DNA of 64,000 nucleotides from Pseudomonas sp. NFR16 (GTDB taxonomy: Bacteria; Pseudomonadota; Gammaproteobacteria; Pseudomonadales; Pseudomonadaceae). The notes under the pieces are model-generated. The model was not told the DNA's origin, did no database searches, and saw only the letters and a program-made list of their open reading frames with translations. Where the stretch lies: contig NZ_FNYJ01000001.1 of NCBI RefSeq assembly GCF_900108875.1, positions 806,001 to 870,000 on the forward strand. The letters run 5' to 3'. Of this stretch, positions 35,088 to 43,445 are shown in pieces (position 1 is the first letter of the stretch; each line of letters begins with the position of its first letter). A program made the translations under genes and the position numbers.

Positions 35088-35447
35088 TCAGGAGTTCGTG
35101 TCGCTCAGGTGGTCCAGGCCCGCCAGCATCAGTTCATGACGTCGGATGCTGTCCAGGCTAACCGGAGATTCAGCGGCGTGCGGGACGGCATGCCAGACCA
35201 CGAAGTCGCGCTGCACGTCCAGAAACAGAAAGTAGTCGTTGAACAGCTCGCTCTGCGAAAAACGCCGTTCCAGCGCGTCGCGCAATTGTTCGGGGCGCAG
35301 TGCCCGGCCCTCGATGTGCAGGGCGATGCCCCAGTCGCGGTGTTCGCGCCGGCTGACGAAGGCCACCCCGCTCGCCACCGGCCAGATCGCCGCGCGTTCG
35401 GCGGCAACATGCGCGTAGAACGCCGCTTTTTCCGATACCCGAATCAT
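35088..35447 (-). CDS. hrpV: HrpV, negative regulator of the Hrp regulon
   Basis: 119 residues (MIRVSEKAAFYAHVAAERAAIWPV...). In P. syringae HrpV binds HrpS and represses hrpL activation, and is relieved by HrpG. Size, final position in the hrpF-hrpG-hrcC-hrpT-hrpV operon and sequence agree. No DNA-binding domain is seen, as expected for an anti-activator. Confidence 0.9.
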   Translation of the reverse strand: MIRVSEKAAFYAHVAAERAAIWPVASGVAFVSRREHRDWGIALHIEGRALRPEQLRDALERRFSQSELFNDYFLFLDVQRDFVVWHAVPHAAESPVSLDSIRRHELMLAGLDHLSDTNS

Positions 35448-35449
35448 GC

Positions 35450-35653
35450 TCAGTCCTTCAGTGGCACAACAGTGAAATCCAGTTCGTGATCACGCTCGTC
35501 GATGCCTTGGCGCATGTCCGGCGGCCACCAGATGACCAGTTCGCGGTCGTTGGAATCGGGCCGCTTGCACGCGTAACCCGAGCACCCCCGGCTTGCGCAG
35601 CCGGCCAGCGTGGCGAACGCCAGAAACAGGATCAGAAAACCACGCAGGTTCAT
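35450..35653 (-). CDS. hrpT: HrpT, small outer-membrane lipoprotein (pilotin-like)
   Basis: 67 residues from ATG 35653 with a lipoprotein signal (LILFLAFATLAGC) and few further features. HrpT supports HrcC secretin assembly in P. syringae. It overlaps the end of hrcC by 4 bases and precedes hrpV by 2. Confidence 0.9.
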   Translation of the reverse strand: MNLRGFLILFLAFATLAGCASRGCSGYACKRPDSNDRELVIWWPPDMRQGIDERDHELDFTVVPLKD

Positions 35654-37770
35654 CGTGTAGCCCCCTTGAGCAGCGAAGGTCGGTTCTGTCTGGCTTTGCT
35701 GGAAACCTGCGGCTGGCGCACGGCGATATAAATCTCGCTTTCGGCACCAGGCTGCACCCATGCATGTGGCCAGGCGCTGACGCCCATGACCCAGCGGCCG
35801 CCGCAATGACTCTCATCGATGCGCAGCGGCTTGCCGGTGGTGTTACGGGCGACGACCACTGCCACGCCCCAGTCCTTCTTCGAAAACCACTGCGAGCGCT
35901 GACGATCCATCACCAGCCCCTCACCCGGGTCGCACAGGCTGTCGGCCTCGAAGGGCAGCGTTTCACCGCTGCTGAAACCCACCGGTGCCACGCCGTCGAG
36001 CAACTGCGTGAAGGCGTTCTGGACATCGCCGCGGGTCGGCTCCTCGCCGCCGTCGCGACGCTCATCGATGCGCTTGAGCTGATCGTCGACGTCGTGAGGA
36101 TTGCCCTTCTCGACGTAACGCGCCGGATTGACCTGATCGCCGATCAGGCGCGGGGTCAGGATGAACAACCGCTCGCGCTTGTTCAGCTCACGGTTGCGCG
36201 ACTGGAACAGCAGCTTGCCGATCACCGGAATGTCGCCGAGCAACGGAATCTTGTTGACCCTGTCGGTGGTTTCCAGGCTGTGCAGACCGCCGATCACCAG
36301 CGATCCATGCTCGGCGATGACCGCTTGCGTGCTGACGTTGCCCTTGCGCACGGCCGGCTGGTCTTCGTTGATCTGCGAGGTGTCGATCTGGCCGTCTTCG
36401 ATGTCGACGATCAACTGAACCTGGGATTTGCCGTCCTTGTCCAGCGACCGCGGGATCACCTGCAAGCTGGTGCCGGCGGTGATCGGCTGGATATTTGCCA
36501 CCCGCTCGGCAGTGGCGGTGAGGTATTCGGTGCGGCTGAAATCGATCACCGCCGGCTGGTTTTCCAGGGTCAGGATCGACGGGTTGCCAATGACGGATGC
36601 CGCGCCATTACCTTCCAGCGCATGCAGATCGGCGGAAAATTTCCCGGCGTCCTGGATGAACAATGTCGAACTGGTGCCTTGCTCAAACAAATTGGCGCCG
36701 CCGCCGACGCTGCCGGCATTGAAATTCCAGCGGCTGGACAGCTGCGCCAGCTCGTTGCGGTCGATGTCCAGAATCACCGCATCGATCTCGATCAGGTTGC
36801 GCGGTGTGTCGAGTTGTTTGACCAGTTTCTGGTACATCGCTTTGCGTTTAGGCAGGTCGTAGATCAGCACGGCGTTGTTGCGCACATCGGCACTGACGCG
36901 GATTTTCGCACGGCTCGATGAACTCGAACTGCCACCCTTGCTTTTGCCGGACAGCCCCAGCACGCGGTCGACGTTCTGCTGCAACTGGCCGGTGTCCAGC
37001 ACGCTGTCGTCGGGACCGCCGTAGTTCATCCCGCCGATTCCGGCGCCGGCCATGCCGGTGCTGCTGCCCAGGCCACTGGCGGTTCCACCGCCGCCCTGCA
37101 ACAAGTTGACGCCGTTGATCGATGCGCCTCGGGAGCGGCTCTCAAGCAGCTCCTGGAGAATGCTGGCGACCCCGGAAACGGTCAGTTCCTGATCGCGATA
37201 GCGGATCGTGCGGTCGGCGGCGTTGGCGTATTTGAGCTGAAACACCAGAACGTCCTGCTTGTCCGCCTTTTCCGGCGCGTCGACTTTCTTGCTGTAGCTG
37301 CGCACGAAGTCGACGTATTTCGCCGGTCCGCGGACCAGCACCACGCCTTCGTCGGGCAAGGCGCCCCAGCCGAATCGCTTGTCCAGCAGACCGACATCGG
37401 TCAGCGCCTGTTGCAGGTCATCCACTGCGTCGGGGGACACCTCAAGCCGCGCCGAGGTCTGTTCACTGGTCGGGCTGATGTACAGGGTGTCGTTGTAGAC
37501 GAACCACTGAAAGTGATGCTCCTGACCCAGGCGGTCGAGAAATTCCTGCGGATTCTGGGCGCGGATGCGGCCATCCAGCGTGCCCTGAACCGGGGCCATG
37601 TCCAGGCCGATGCCAAATTCCTTGGCGAAGTCGCCCAGTGCCGTCGCCAGATCGGTCTGACGGGCATCGTAGGCATAAGCGGTATGTTTCCAGGCGTCTG
37701 GCACCGCCGCCAGCGTCGGCGTCACGATGCCGATCATCAGCAAAGGCAACCACATAAAGGCCTTGCGCAT
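35650..37770 (-). CDS. hrcC: HrcC, outer-membrane secretin (SctC)
   Basis: 706 residues from ATG 37770 (MRKAFMWLPLL) with a cleavable signal peptide. N-terminal N0/N1-type domains, a Gly/Ser-rich stretch near residues 240-295, and a C-terminal secretin core (ATVIGNPSILTLENQPAVI, HGSLVIGGL, VNKIPLLGDIPVIGKLLF) are in the expected order. It forms the outer-membrane ring through which the pilus passes. Confidence 0.97.
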   Translation of the reverse strand: MRKAFMWLPLLMIGIVTPTLAAVPDAWKHTAYAYDARQTDLATALGDFAKEFGIGLDMAPVQGTLDGRIRAQNPQEFLDRLGQEHHFQWFVYNDTLYISPTSEQTSARLEVSPDAVDDLQQALTDVGLLDKRFGWGALPDEGVVLVRGPAKYVDFVRSYSKKVDAPEKADKQDVLVFQLKYANAADRTIRYRDQELTVSGVASILQELLESRSRGASINGVNLLQGGGGTASGLGSSTGMAGAGIGGMNYGGPDDSVLDTGQLQQNVDRVLGLSGKSKGGSSSSSSRAKIRVSADVRNNAVLIYDLPKRKAMYQKLVKQLDTPRNLIEIDAVILDIDRNELAQLSSRWNFNAGSVGGGANLFEQGTSSTLFIQDAGKFSADLHALEGNGAASVIGNPSILTLENQPAVIDFSRTEYLTATAERVANIQPITAGTSLQVIPRSLDKDGKSQVQLIVDIEDGQIDTSQINEDQPAVRKGNVSTQAVIAEHGSLVIGGLHSLETTDRVNKIPLLGDIPVIGKLLFQSRNRELNKRERLFILTPRLIGDQVNPARYVEKGNPHDVDDQLKRIDERRDGGEEPTRGDVQNAFTQLLDGVAPVGFSSGETLPFEADSLCDPGEGLVMDRQRSQWFSKKDWGVAVVVARNTTGKPLRIDESHCGGRWVMGVSAWPHAWVQPGAESEIYIAVRQPQVSSKARQNRPSLLKGATR

Positions 37771-37771
37771 T

Positions 37772-38200
37772 TCACACTCCCGGTTGCCAGTGATTGAGGG
37801 TGGTGCGAGGCGACGTGAACGTGCCGTTGCGCACACTGGTTTGCATCAGACTGAGGATCGCGCCGCGCTGATTGGCCAGGCTTTCCAGGCGATTGAGCAG
37901 TTGCACCGGGTCATTCAGGCCGGGCAGCCAGCTGACCAGCACCACGCAGCGAGTCTCGGGATCGATTGCCAGCGCACCCTCGCAGGCGCAGGCCACGCTC
38001 GCGCCGCCTTGTTGCAGCACCGCTTCGAGGCGCTGCGGGTCGCTGCCGTCGTAGGGGTCCAGGACGTCCAGGCTCAGGCGCACTCCGTTGCCGACGATCG
38101 CCAGCCGTGCGTTGGCCTCATCGATCCAGCAGTCCAGTGGCGTGAGCGGTCGCAGCTCACACCACTGAGCGAGAATCGCCGTGAATTCACTGAATTCCAT
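37772..38200 (-). CDS. hrpG: HrpG, chaperone-like antagonist of HrpV
   Basis: 142 residues from ATG 38200 (MEFSEFTAILAQW). The CesT-like pattern (helix, then strands RLAIVGNGVRLSLDV, and a strand ETRCVVLVSWLP) matches P. syringae HrpG, which sequesters HrpV and so frees HrpS. The gene overlaps hrpF by 14 bases and is followed immediately by hrcC. Confidence 0.88.
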   Translation of the reverse strand: MEFSEFTAILAQWCELRPLTPLDCWIDEANARLAIVGNGVRLSLDVLDPYDGSDPQRLEAVLQQGGASVACACEGALAIDPETRCVVLVSWLPGLNDPVQLLNRLESLANQRGAILSLMQTSVRNGTFTSPRTTLNHWQPGV

Positions 38201-38411
38201 CGATGATCGCTTTGGTGATGCTGTGGTTGGCGCGCAGGCTTTCGTTGTTGACGATGTTGGCGACGCTGGCCTGCTGTGAGGCATCGTTGAAAGCCATCAG
38301 GTCTTCGATCGAAGGGTTTTCCGCCGCGCCTTCGATGGCGTCGTCCATGTCGCTGCGGGCACGGCCGTAGGCGTTATCGACGTGGTTCTGCATGGATTTG
38401 AAACTGATCAT
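38187..38411 (-). CDS. hrpF: HrpF, small helical type III protein (needle/pilus-subunit chaperone candidate)
   Basis: 74 residues, exactly the P. syringae HrpF length, from ATG 38411 (MISFKSMQNHV). All-helical sequence of the YscE/needle-chaperone-like type. It is first in its operon, 32 bases after the hrp box. The exact role is less settled than that of its neighbours. Confidence 0.9.
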   Translation of the reverse strand: MISFKSMQNHVDNAYGRARSDMDDAIEGAAENPSIEDLMAFNDASQQASVANIVNNESLRANHSITKAIIDGIQ

Positions 38412-38442
38412 GAGCGCTGCTCCAACTGAGGAATTCAACCTC

Positions 38443-38471
38443 TAAGTGGGAGCACCGGCCGCTCCGGTTCC
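38443..38471 (-). promoter_or_regulatory. hrp box of the hrpF-hrpV operon
   Basis: Minus strand GGAACC, 16-base spacer, CCACTTA, located between hrpE and hrpF and ending 32 bases before the hrpF ATG. Confidence 0.93.
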
Positions 38472-38501
38472 ATCAACCGTCACGACAAATTCAGTAAAGC
38501 G

Positions 38502-39083
38502 TCATTCGCTCGCCGAAGAGCCCAGCAGGCCACGACGCAGACTCACCCAGTCGACATCGAATGCGCCATTGGCGTCGCTGAGCCGCAGGGAAAGCGGCGT
38601 CATTGAGGTGTCCGTTTTCAGTTGCCAGTGCTCGGCAAACCGGCTCTGCTCCAGCCATTGCACCACGCTGGTCTGCATGTCGGGATGACAGCTCAGCGTT
38701 GCCTGCGCTTCACTGGACTGACTGCCGGCCAGATTGCGCACCAGCGCCCGGGTGCGCTCCGCCAGCGTGGCCTGATCAAGCAACTGCGCCAGCGTTTCGT
38801 TGAGCAATGTCTCGACCGCTTCCATGGCCTCTTGCTCAAGGCGCTTGCGTTGTTGCTCGAGGGAATCGAGCCTCTGGTTGGCCTGCTCCCAGAACAGCGC
38901 CAGCGCCTGGTCCTGTTCCTGCTGCGCCTGTTGCCGCGCCCGCTCGAGCAGTTCGCTGGCCTGTTGTCTGGCGTGACTCAACACCTCGCTTGCCAGCTGC
39001 ATGTCGGCCAGGTCTTCGCGACGCAGGATGGTTTGTGCCAGAACGGCTGAGGCGGAAAGGTCGAGACGACGTTTGGCGAGCAT
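38502..39083 (-). CDS. hrpE: HrpE, ATPase-regulating peripheral stalk protein (SctL)
   Basis: 193 residues from ATG 39083 (MLAKRRLDLSASAVL); the open frame extends upstream but without homology-like content. A long coiled coil rich in Gln, Glu and Arg is followed by a globular C-terminus, as in FliH/SctL proteins that anchor HrcN to the C-ring. It is the last gene of the hrpA operon, ending just before the divergent-facing hrpF promoter. Confidence 0.93.
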   Translation of the reverse strand: MLAKRRLDLSASAVLAQTILRREDLADMQLASEVLSHARQQASELLERARQQAQQEQDQALALFWEQANQRLDSLEQQRKRLEQEAMEAVETLLNETLAQLLDQATLAERTRALVRNLAGSQSSEAQATLSCHPDMQTSVVQWLEQSRFAEHWQLKTDTSMTPLSLRLSDANGAFDVDWVSLRRGLLGSSASE

Positions 39084-39121
39084 TGGGAAGTCCTGCGCAA
39101 AGGAGGGAGAACGCGAAAGGG

Positions 39122-39664
39122 TCAGGGCGTGGCGAGGCGCCAGAAGATCGATTGCCAGAGCGTCTGCAGCTTGTTCGACGGCATCTCGGGGAACTGTGCG
39201 CCCAGCGCGCCGGGTGGCCACTGCAGGCGCAATCGCGACCAGCAGGATTCTCCCGCCCACGCGCCGAGCAGCAGCCGGCCATCGACGGCGTCCGGATGCA
39301 GCCATGCACCGGGGCGCAAGGCCTTGGCGACCGCCCGGCACCACGGTTCGTGGGCGAGCACTGCAGCGTCAACGACGGATGCGGCTGCACCGCCAAGGCA
39401 GATCCGCTCGGCCAGCGCCAACGCCTGACCCTGCTGTGATGTCTCCAGAGCCAGCCATTGCATCAGCTGCGAAACCGGCTCGGGGGGCTGACTCGGGGCG
39501 ATGCCGACATGCTCGAAAAACAGCGTGCGATGACTGCCCAGCAGCGCGTCGCAATCAGGCAAGGTCAGGCCGTGCCGTTCCGCCAGCCGGGATCTCCAGT
39601 CGGGATGCGCCCATTCCCAAGGTGCGCACCACCACTGAATCCAGCGTTCATGCGCGCCTTGCAT
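39122..39664 (-). CDS. hrpD: HrpD, sorting-platform protein (SctK)
   Basis: 180 residues (MQGAHERWIQWWCAPWEWAH...). Trp-rich N-terminus, soluble, size and position between hrcJ and hrpE as in P. syringae HrpD, which corresponds to SctK/OrgA-type adaptors. It overlaps the hrcJ stop by one base. Confidence 0.9.
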   Translation of the reverse strand: MQGAHERWIQWWCAPWEWAHPDWRSRLAERHGLTLPDCDALLGSHRTLFFEHVGIAPSQPPEPVSQLMQWLALETSQQGQALALAERICLGGAAASVVDAAVLAHEPWCRAVAKALRPGAWLHPDAVDGRLLLGAWAGESCWSRLRLQWPPGALGAQFPEMPSNKLQTLWQSIFWRLATP

Positions 39665-40467
39665 CAGGCCTGCACCGGCAACCGCGACGAATCGGCACGA
39701 CGCAGGCGGAGCATCTGCAGCACCGCGGCGCGCCAGTCGCTGCGCACGGCCAGCAGGATGAGCAGCACCAGCAACAGACCACCGACCGGCGCCACCCAGA
39801 CCATCATTTTCCAGAAATCAAGACGCTCGCTGTCCACCAGGAACGGGCCGAAATTGACCAGCCGCTCGGTGTCCTGAAACTCGGCGGCAGGCACGAAGAC
39901 GATGGCGAACTTTTTCGAGTCCAACGGTTCGCCCGACATGCCGGGAATGCTGCTGGCGACCATTTGCTGGATGCGTCCACGCACGCTGTCCGGGTCCAGC
40001 GCCGAGGTGTGTTTGATGAACACAGCCGCCGACGCCGGCTGCACCGGTTCACCCGGCGCGATACGCTCTGGCAGGACCACATGGACGCGGGCGACGATGA
40101 CGCCGTCGATCTGAGACAACGTTGCCTCGAGTTCCTGAGACAACGCGTAAATGTAGCGGGCACGCTCTTCCAGAGGCGTTGAAATCACCCCTTCTTTCTT
40201 GAATATCTCGCCCAGGCTGGTACGTGAACGCCTAGGCAGCCCGGCTGCGTCCAGCACCCGCACGGCGCGGTTGATGTCCGCGGTGTTGACGCTGATGACC
40301 ACACCGGTTTTTTCCACGCGTTTGTGCGCATCGATATGCTGATCGGCCAGACTTGCGATCACCTCGTTGGAGTCCTGCTCGGACAGACCGCTGAACAGGT
40401 CGGTTTCATCACTGCAACCGCTCAGCGACAGCATCAGGCACAGCAAACCCGCAGTCAGAAATTTCAC
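39664..40467 (-). CDS. hrcJ: HrcJ, inner-membrane ring lipoprotein (SctJ)
   Basis: 267 residues from a GTG start with a lipoprotein signal (LMLSLSGC). Two ring-building motifs (DEQDSNEVIASLADQHIDAHK-like and GVIVARVHVVLPER) and a C-terminal membrane helix (VGGLLLVLLILLAV) match YscJ/SctJ. It joins HrpQ in the inner-membrane rings. Confidence 0.96.
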   Translation of the reverse strand: MKFLTAGLLCLMLSLSGCSDETDLFSGLSEQDSNEVIASLADQHIDAHKRVEKTGVVISVNTADINRAVRVLDAAGLPRRSRTSLGEIFKKEGVISTPLEERARYIYALSQELEATLSQIDGVIVARVHVVLPERIAPGEPVQPASAAVFIKHTSALDPDSVRGRIQQMVASSIPGMSGEPLDSKKFAIVFVPAAEFQDTERLVNFGPFLVDSERLDFWKMMVWVAPVGGLLLVLLILLAVRSDWRAAVLQMLRLRRADSSRLPVQA

Positions 40468-40476
40468 GGCGCGCCT

Positions 40477-40851
40477 CTATTGCAGGTTGGTCAGCTTGTC
40501 GAGCGCCTGAGCGCTCTTGTTGACGACCTTGGTCGTCACCGCTGTCTGCAGTGAATACTGCGACAGGGTTCGGCTCATCTGCGTGATATCCATGGGGTTA
40601 TCGCCACTTGCCGCTTTCTTCATGTTGCGCACCGCCTGCTGCGAAAGCTTGTCGGTCGACCCGAGCCGCTCGGACAACGCACTGGCGATCTGCTCGGACA
40701 GGTGGCTCGGTTGCGCGGCCAGATCAGGGCGCATCGCCGAATTGAACAGGTCGACATCCGCCTGCGAAGGCCCGCTGACCAGTCCCTGATCCAGATGCTG
40801 CTCAAGATCGAGGGATGACGATTTGAGTTGATTGAGATGGGAAATGGTCAC
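40477..40851 (-). CDS. hrpB: HrpB, inner rod protein (SctI)
   Basis: 124 residues from a GTG start with GGAG eight bases upstream. Helical, Gln/Ser/Leu-rich, with a C-terminal segment (SRTLSQYSLQTAVTTKVVNKSAQALDKLTNLQ) like SctI/YscI inner rod proteins. It is secreted and links the export apparatus to the pilus. Confidence 0.9.
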   Translation of the reverse strand: MTISHLNQLKSSSLDLEQHLDQGLVSGPSQADVDLFNSAMRPDLAAQPSHLSEQIASALSERLGSTDKLSQQAVRNMKKAASGDNPMDITQMSRTLSQYSLQTAVTTKVVNKSAQALDKLTNLQ

Positions 40852-40892
40852 GGGCTGATCTCCGGCAGACGGGGTCGATACACAAGGCGTAT

Positions 40893-41954
40893 TCAGGACA
40901 ACTGATTGTTACCGGCGCCCAGCAGCGCCGAAACGAGTGCGGTCGCAGTCTGTGCCAGACTGCTCTGCAGATCGTGTTGGGCGAAAGCCGGATTGTGGCC
41001 GCCCGCACCGCCCAGACCGCCATTGCCGTTCTGGTTGGCTTGCAGACCGTCCTTGATCAGCCCGCTGAGCAGTTGCCCCAGGTCTTGACTGATGCTGTTA
41101 CCGGCATTGGGCGAGGCGCCCGGCGCGATGTCCGGATTGGAGCGAATGCCCTGCCCTGCGCCCAGACCGCCGCCCAGATTCTTGTCCAGACCTTGTTGAA
41201 GCAGGTCTCCCAGCAACTGGCCAAGGTCTTGCGCCAGATGACCGCCTTGCGGATTGCCAATCTGGCTGCCGCCGCTCGGATCAGCGCCCAAAGGGTTGCC
41301 GCCCAACTGACCGCCGAGGCTGTCATTGGCGCCGCTCACGCCGTTCTGCTGTTGACCCAGCTGGGTGCCCAGCATGTCAAGCGCCGCACGGAAAGCACCG
41401 GTTTCCTTGGCGTCCAGGAAGTTGTCTTCCTTGAGCTCGTTTTTCCAGGAGCCTGAATCGGGCGCCGGAAACTTGCTCGGATTCTGGTCCATGAACTGCG
41501 CGATCTGGTCGAGCAGCGGCATGTCGCTGGCGGAAAACTTCGTTCCATCACCCTGCTTGGTCAGAAGGTCATCGAGCGACGCTTTACCCAGGCCATTGAG
41601 CACCTGCGACATCAGGTCCGGCTTGCCGGCACCCGAACCCAGACCGAGCTCGGCGGCAGCGCCGAAGTTATCGCCCAGTTTGTCCTTGATGACCTCACCC
41701 AGCGCGGATTTCACCATGTCAGGCGTTCCGCCCGCCAACGCGGCCAGCGGGTTCATTTTTTCAATCTGTTTGGCGACCATTTTGCCCAGCGGCGAATCCT
41801 GGTCCAGATGGCCGTCCTTGGTCAGTGCCGAGGCCAGCTTGTCGATGACATCCTTGAGCGACTGCGGGCCTTGTTGACCCCCAATGCCGCCGGTCGACAC
41901 CACCGTGCCAATGTGCAGATTCTGCGTCGAATTGAGAGCGTTGAGACTTAGCAT
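40893..41954 (-). CDS. hrpZ: HrpZ harpin
   Basis: 353 residues (MLSLNALNSTQNLHIGTVV). Glycine-, Gln- and Leu-rich, with no cysteine, acidic and heat-stable in composition. LQQGLDKNLGGG and repeated GQLLGDLLQ/GQLLSGLIKD segments are harpin features. HrpZ is secreted, forms pores in plant membranes and elicits the hypersensitive reaction. It lies between hrpA and hrpB in the hrpA operon. Confidence 0.93.
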   Translation of the reverse strand: MLSLNALNSTQNLHIGTVVSTGGIGGQQGPQSLKDVIDKLASALTKDGHLDQDSPLGKMVAKQIEKMNPLAALAGGTPDMVKSALGEVIKDKLGDNFGAAAELGLGSGAGKPDLMSQVLNGLGKASLDDLLTKQGDGTKFSASDMPLLDQIAQFMDQNPSKFPAPDSGSWKNELKEDNFLDAKETGAFRAALDMLGTQLGQQQNGVSGANDSLGGQLGGNPLGADPSGGSQIGNPQGGHLAQDLGQLLGDLLQQGLDKNLGGGLGAGQGIRSNPDIAPGASPNAGNSISQDLGQLLSGLIKDGLQANQNGNGGLGGAGGHNPAFAQHDLQSSLAQTATALVSALLGAGNNQLS

Positions 41955-41976
41955 GAAACCTCCAGTTCAGGTGATG

Positions 41977-41996
41977 GCCCCCTGCCAAGAGGGGGC
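41977..41996 (-). terminator. Attenuator hairpin between hrpA and hrpZ
   Basis: GCCCCCT and AGGGGGC form a seven-base GC stem with a short loop 13 bases after the hrpA stop. There is no T-run, so partial read-through into hrpZ is expected. It would let pilin mRNA exceed that of the rest of the operon. Confidence 0.65.
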
Positions 41997-42009
41997 ATTC
42001 TGAATTCAG

Positions 42010-42348
42010 TCAGTAGGAGATGGCCTTGGCGGACTGGGCCGTACTGCTGATGAATTTGCTGGCGGCATCGTTGTTTGCCGACTGGATGGCGTTCAATGTG
42101 TTCTGGGTCGCGGTTTCGCGAGCCGCAGCACCTTGCATGCGCGCGAGCGCAGCGTTGTTCTTGTCGTTGAGGGCGTTTTCTTCCTTGGTCGCGTTCAGCG
42201 CTTCGGTGTTCCCGCCGCCGGCGATCGAGGCCTGAGTGCTGGCGTTGGTGCCCAGCGTCTGCGCCCCTTGCGCGACGCTGCCGACAGTGTTGATGACGCC
42301 GTTGCCCATTTTGAGGAACGGATTATTGCTCACTCCAGGAATATTCAT
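42010..42348 (-). CDS. hrpA: HrpA pilin (Hrp pilus subunit, SctF)
   Basis: 112 residues from ATG 42348 (MNIPGVSNNPFLKMGN). Ala/Asn/Gly/Ser-rich and helical at the C-terminus (RMQGAAARETATQNTLNAIQ). Size fits P. syringae HrpA (about 110), and the C-terminus is the conserved half in the family. It forms the hollow extracellular pilus. First in its operon, 47 bases after the hrp box. Confidence 0.93.
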   Translation of the reverse strand: MNIPGVSNNPFLKMGNGVINTVGSVAQGAQTLGTNASTQASIAGGGNTEALNATKEENALNDKNNAALARMQGAAARETATQNTLNAIQSANNDAASKFISSTAQSAKAISY

Positions 42349-42394
42349 TCTGCTCACCTTGTTGGTCGACACCAGCAACATTGCATGGTGATCA

Positions 42395-42423
42395 TGGGTG
42401 GCAGGCAGCTGCAAAACGGTTCC
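42395..42423 (-). promoter_or_regulatory. hrp box of the hrpA-hrpZ-hrpB-hrcJ-hrpD-hrpE operon
   Basis: Minus strand GGAACC, 16-base spacer, CCACCCA, about 60 bases downstream of the hrpS stop. Confidence 0.93.
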
Positions 42424-42485
42424 AGTTTTTTTTGCGTCAGCGTTACGAGCTGTCGCGCAGGGCACCGAGCCAGCTGCAACGGTCG

Positions 42486-43397
42486 TCAGACGTCGAGTTC
42501 TTTCATGCGGTGATAGAGCGTCCGACGCGGGATATCCAGCTCCTGACTCACGGCGTCAATGCTGTTGTTGTGGCGCTTGAGCGCGGCCTGGATCAACACC
42601 TTTTCGATCACGCGCATCTGCGACTTGAGCCCTGAAGACGAGTCGCCCTCCTCGCCCTGCTCGCTGCCCAGCAGCGGGAAGCCCAGGACGAAGCGTTTGG
42701 CCGCCGATTTCAGCTCACGGATATTGCCCGGCCAGTCGTGATTGAGCAGCACGTGACGCAGCACCGCACTGATCTCGGGCATCGCCAGGCCTGACTCACG
42801 GGCGCAGGCTGTCGCGAAGCGGCTGAACAGCGGAATGATGCGCGCACGCTGGGTACGCAGCGGCGCCAGCTTGAGCGTCAGCACATTGAGGCGGAAATAC
42901 AGGTCGCGGCGAAAACGCCCTTGCTCCACCAGATCGTCCAGCGAATGCTGCGCAGATGCGATTACGCACACATCCAGCGCGATGGGGGTGGTCGATCCCA
43001 GGCGTTCGACCTTTCGGGTTTCCAGCACCCGCAGCAACTTGGCTTGCAGACTCAGCGGCATGCTGTCGATTTCGTCCAGGTACAAGGTGCCGCCCTGCGC
43101 CGCCTCGATGTAGCCGACCCGGGACCGATCGGCGCCTGTGTAAGCCCCGCTGACCACCCCGAAGAGCTCGCTTTCAGCCAGCGATTCGGGTATCGCCGCG
43201 CAGTTCATGGCCACCAGTCGCCCTTTGCGGCCCGACAATCCGTGAATGCGATTGGCGACCGTGTCCTTCCCGGTGCCGGTCTCGCCTGACAACAGCAGGT
43301 CGATGCCCAACTGAGAGAGGCTTCTGGCGACGACTGTCAGGTTGGGAACGTGATTATCGTCTTCCAGTTGTTCGTCGAAATAATCGTAAACACTCAT
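42486..43397 (-). CDS. hrpS: HrpS, sigma54 enhancer-binding protein
   Basis: 303 residues with a central AAA+ domain and no receiver domain. Walker A GETGTGKD, the sigma54-contact loop GAYTGA (Tyr in place of Phe of GAFTGA), Walker B GGTLYLDEID, and an FIS-type helix-turn-helix at the C-terminus (NNSIDAVSQELDIPRRTLYHRM). With HrpR it forms a hetero-hexamer that activates sigma54 transcription of hrpL; HrpV binds HrpS. It follows hrpR by 48 bases. Confidence 0.96.
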   Translation of the reverse strand: MSVYDYFDEQLEDDNHVPNLTVVARSLSQLGIDLLLSGETGTGKDTVANRIHGLSGRKGRLVAMNCAAIPESLAESELFGVVSGAYTGADRSRVGYIEAAQGGTLYLDEIDSMPLSLQAKLLRVLETRKVERLGSTTPIALDVCVIASAQHSLDDLVEQGRFRRDLYFRLNVLTLKLAPLRTQRARIIPLFSRFATACARESGLAMPEISAVLRHVLLNHDWPGNIRELKSAAKRFVLGFPLLGSEQGEEGDSSSGLKSQMRVIEKVLIQAALKRHNNSIDAVSQELDIPRRTLYHRMKELDV

Positions 43398-43445
43398 CCA
43401 CGACCTCTGGTATTTCAGGGTGGCGAAGCAGCTTGCGGTGCGGCA

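Noticed and set aside
35593..36921. 442-residue frame antisense to hrcC
   Set aside because: Shadow of the secretin gene with no start signal or recognised domain.
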